Assembly: GCA_963832355.1 (NCBI GenBank)
Contig: CAWHTX010000010.1
Location: forward strand, 152,503-216,502
Reading direction: 5' to 3'
Length of the DNA stretch: 64,000 bases
From: DATFVA01 sp963832355
GTDB taxonomy: Bacteria; Bacteroidota; Ignavibacteria; Ignavibacteriales; Ignavibacteriaceae
Part shown: positions 63,253 to 64,000 of the stretch, piece by piece
Numbering within the stretch: the first letter of the stretch is position 1
Layout: each line of letters starts with the position of its first letter
Translations under genes and position numbers: made by a program
Notes under the pieces: generated by a model
Databases searched by the model: none
Seen by the model: only the letters and a program-made list of their open reading frames with translations
What the model was told of the DNA's origin: nothing

Positions 63253-63996
63253 ATGAGAAAATTAAATATACTTTTTATTAGTGTGATACTTTTAGTGGTA
63301 TCATTTTCAATTCAGTCATATTCCCAGGTAACAGTGCAGGCTGGAGCGGGGATTGGTTATTCCGTTCCAACGGGAGACTTCGGCGGAGAACCCGTAGATT
63401 TTTATAACGGAACCAAATACGGGATGGACCCGGGATTTAATTTCCACGCCAAGGCAAGGCTGGGCTTACTGTTCATTAATGTTTTCGGAGAAATAGGTTA
63501 CACAAGCTTCAGTACTGAAGGCGGTGTAGCAGGAAATGATTTGAGTAAGACAATTAAAGCGACAGACAATATATTATCCATAAAACTGGGACCCGAATTC
63601 AAGTTCAGCATACCATTGTCCCCGATTTCACCATATGTTGATGCTTTTGTTTCTATTAACAGTATCAGCGGGAAGGTTGAATTTAAGGGAGCCCCCAACG
63701 GATTACCTAGTTCAGAACAGGATATTAACTCTGCAACAAGAGTAGGTTTAGGCGCCGGGGCCGGAGTCTTATTCAGTCTGGGTGTTATAAATCTCGATTT
63801 TAATGTTCAGTACAATGCGATGAACGTATTCGGGAAAGAATTTTCAGGAACGAAGGACAGCAGGCTGGATTCGTACATTTATGTCAATGACGATAAAGAT
63901 CCGTTATACAATGCAAATGATGACAAGCATATAATTTCAGATTCGCGTGGAATAAGCGCGCTGGAAATTAAATTAACGGCAATGTTTGGATTGTAA
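63253..63996 (+). CDS. Outer-membrane beta-barrel protein
   Basis: This 247-residue protein has a signal peptide (MRKLNILFISVILLVVSFSIQSYSQ). The rest shows alternating amphipathic strands and Gly/aromatic pairs (VTVQAGAGIGYSVPTGDFGG, INVFGEIGYTSF, LSIKLGPEFKFSIP, SPYVDAFVSINSISG, VGLGAGAGVLFSLGVINLDF) and ends in a strand with terminal aromatic/hydrophobic residues (LEIKLTAMFGL). These features fit a small eight- to ten-strand outer-membrane barrel of the OmpX/PorT-like type; function is unknown. I chose the ATG at 63253 over the in-frame ATG at 63223, because an AGGAG site ends seven bases before it and the signal peptide then has normal form. Confidence 0.88.
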   Translation: MRKLNILFISVILLVVSFSIQSYSQVTVQAGAGIGYSVPTGDFGGEPVDFYNGTKYGMDPGFNFHAKARLGLLFINVFGEIGYTSFSTEGGVAGNDLSKTIKATDNILSIKLGPEFKFSIPLSPISPYVDAFVSINSISGKVEFKGAPNGLPSSEQDINSATRVGLGAGAGVLFSLGVINLDFNVQYNAMNVFGKEFSGTKDSRLDSYIYVNDDKDPLYNANDDKHIISDSRGISALEIKLTAMFGL

Positions 63997-64000
63997 ATAT

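Overview
The window looks like a chromosomal segment from a member of the Ignavibacteria or a close relative in the Bacteroidota/Chlorobi group. This is inferred from gene content. Six proteins end in the type IX secretion (T9SS) sorting domain with the QNYPNPFNP signature that is very common in that lineage. There is also a hybrid one-component sensor with a double propeller, a sensor and AraC output of the Bacteroidota type. Unlike classical Bacteroidia, many genes have recognisable AGGAG-like ribosome binding sites. No rRNA, tRNA, CRISPR array, insertion sequence or prophage was seen.

Layout. 1-6963 (minus): an HlyD/MacB-type ABC export operon with one adaptor, two ATPases and two long permeases, the last cut by the window edge. 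6964-7617: a divergent control region with a sigma54-like promoter, an 18-bp palindrome and six 11-bp direct repeats. 7618-11792 (plus): an NtrC-type regulator, a SpoIIE-type phosphatase and a histidine kinase; the last two share a duplicated sensory half. 11954-16125: a hybrid two-component sensor broken by two frameshifts. 16261-19960: a solitary T9SS sorting domain, an Asp-box propeller protein, a lipoprotein and a DUF4256 protein. 20029-27723: a DUF6600-type lipoprotein, a methyltransferase and a TolC/adaptor/RND efflux operon. 28067-32718: two divergent FG-GAP surface proteins. 32922-34947: a short-chain dehydrogenase and a YceI-DoxX pair.

35379-43023 (plus) is a compact carbohydrate operon: acetate kinase, phosphoketolase, trehalose-phosphatase, GH65 disaccharide phosphorylase and beta-phosphoglucomutase. 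Together they could turn trehalose-type disaccharides into hexose phosphates, acetyl phosphate, acetate and ATP. 43018-49103 carries three multihaem cytochromes: a 13-haem c/cytochrome b fusion, a nine-haem cytochrome with a T9SS sorting signal, and a seven-haem NapC/NirT protein. The set resembles the inner-membrane quinol oxidases used for extracellular electron transfer plus a surface cytochrome. 49180-49491 and 52583-52912 hold gene debris. They flank a T9SS esterase and a soluble transhydrogenase. 53197-61876 (minus) is a cyclic beta-1,2-glucan synthase split by one frameshift. The window ends with an AT-rich methyltransferase gene and an outer-membrane beta-barrel protein.

The strongest leads are the cytochrome set with a T9SS-addressed multihaem protein, and the sigma54 circuit in which a phosphatase and a kinase share the same sensor half. 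Three frameshifts in two long genes are either decay or assembly error and need read-level checking.
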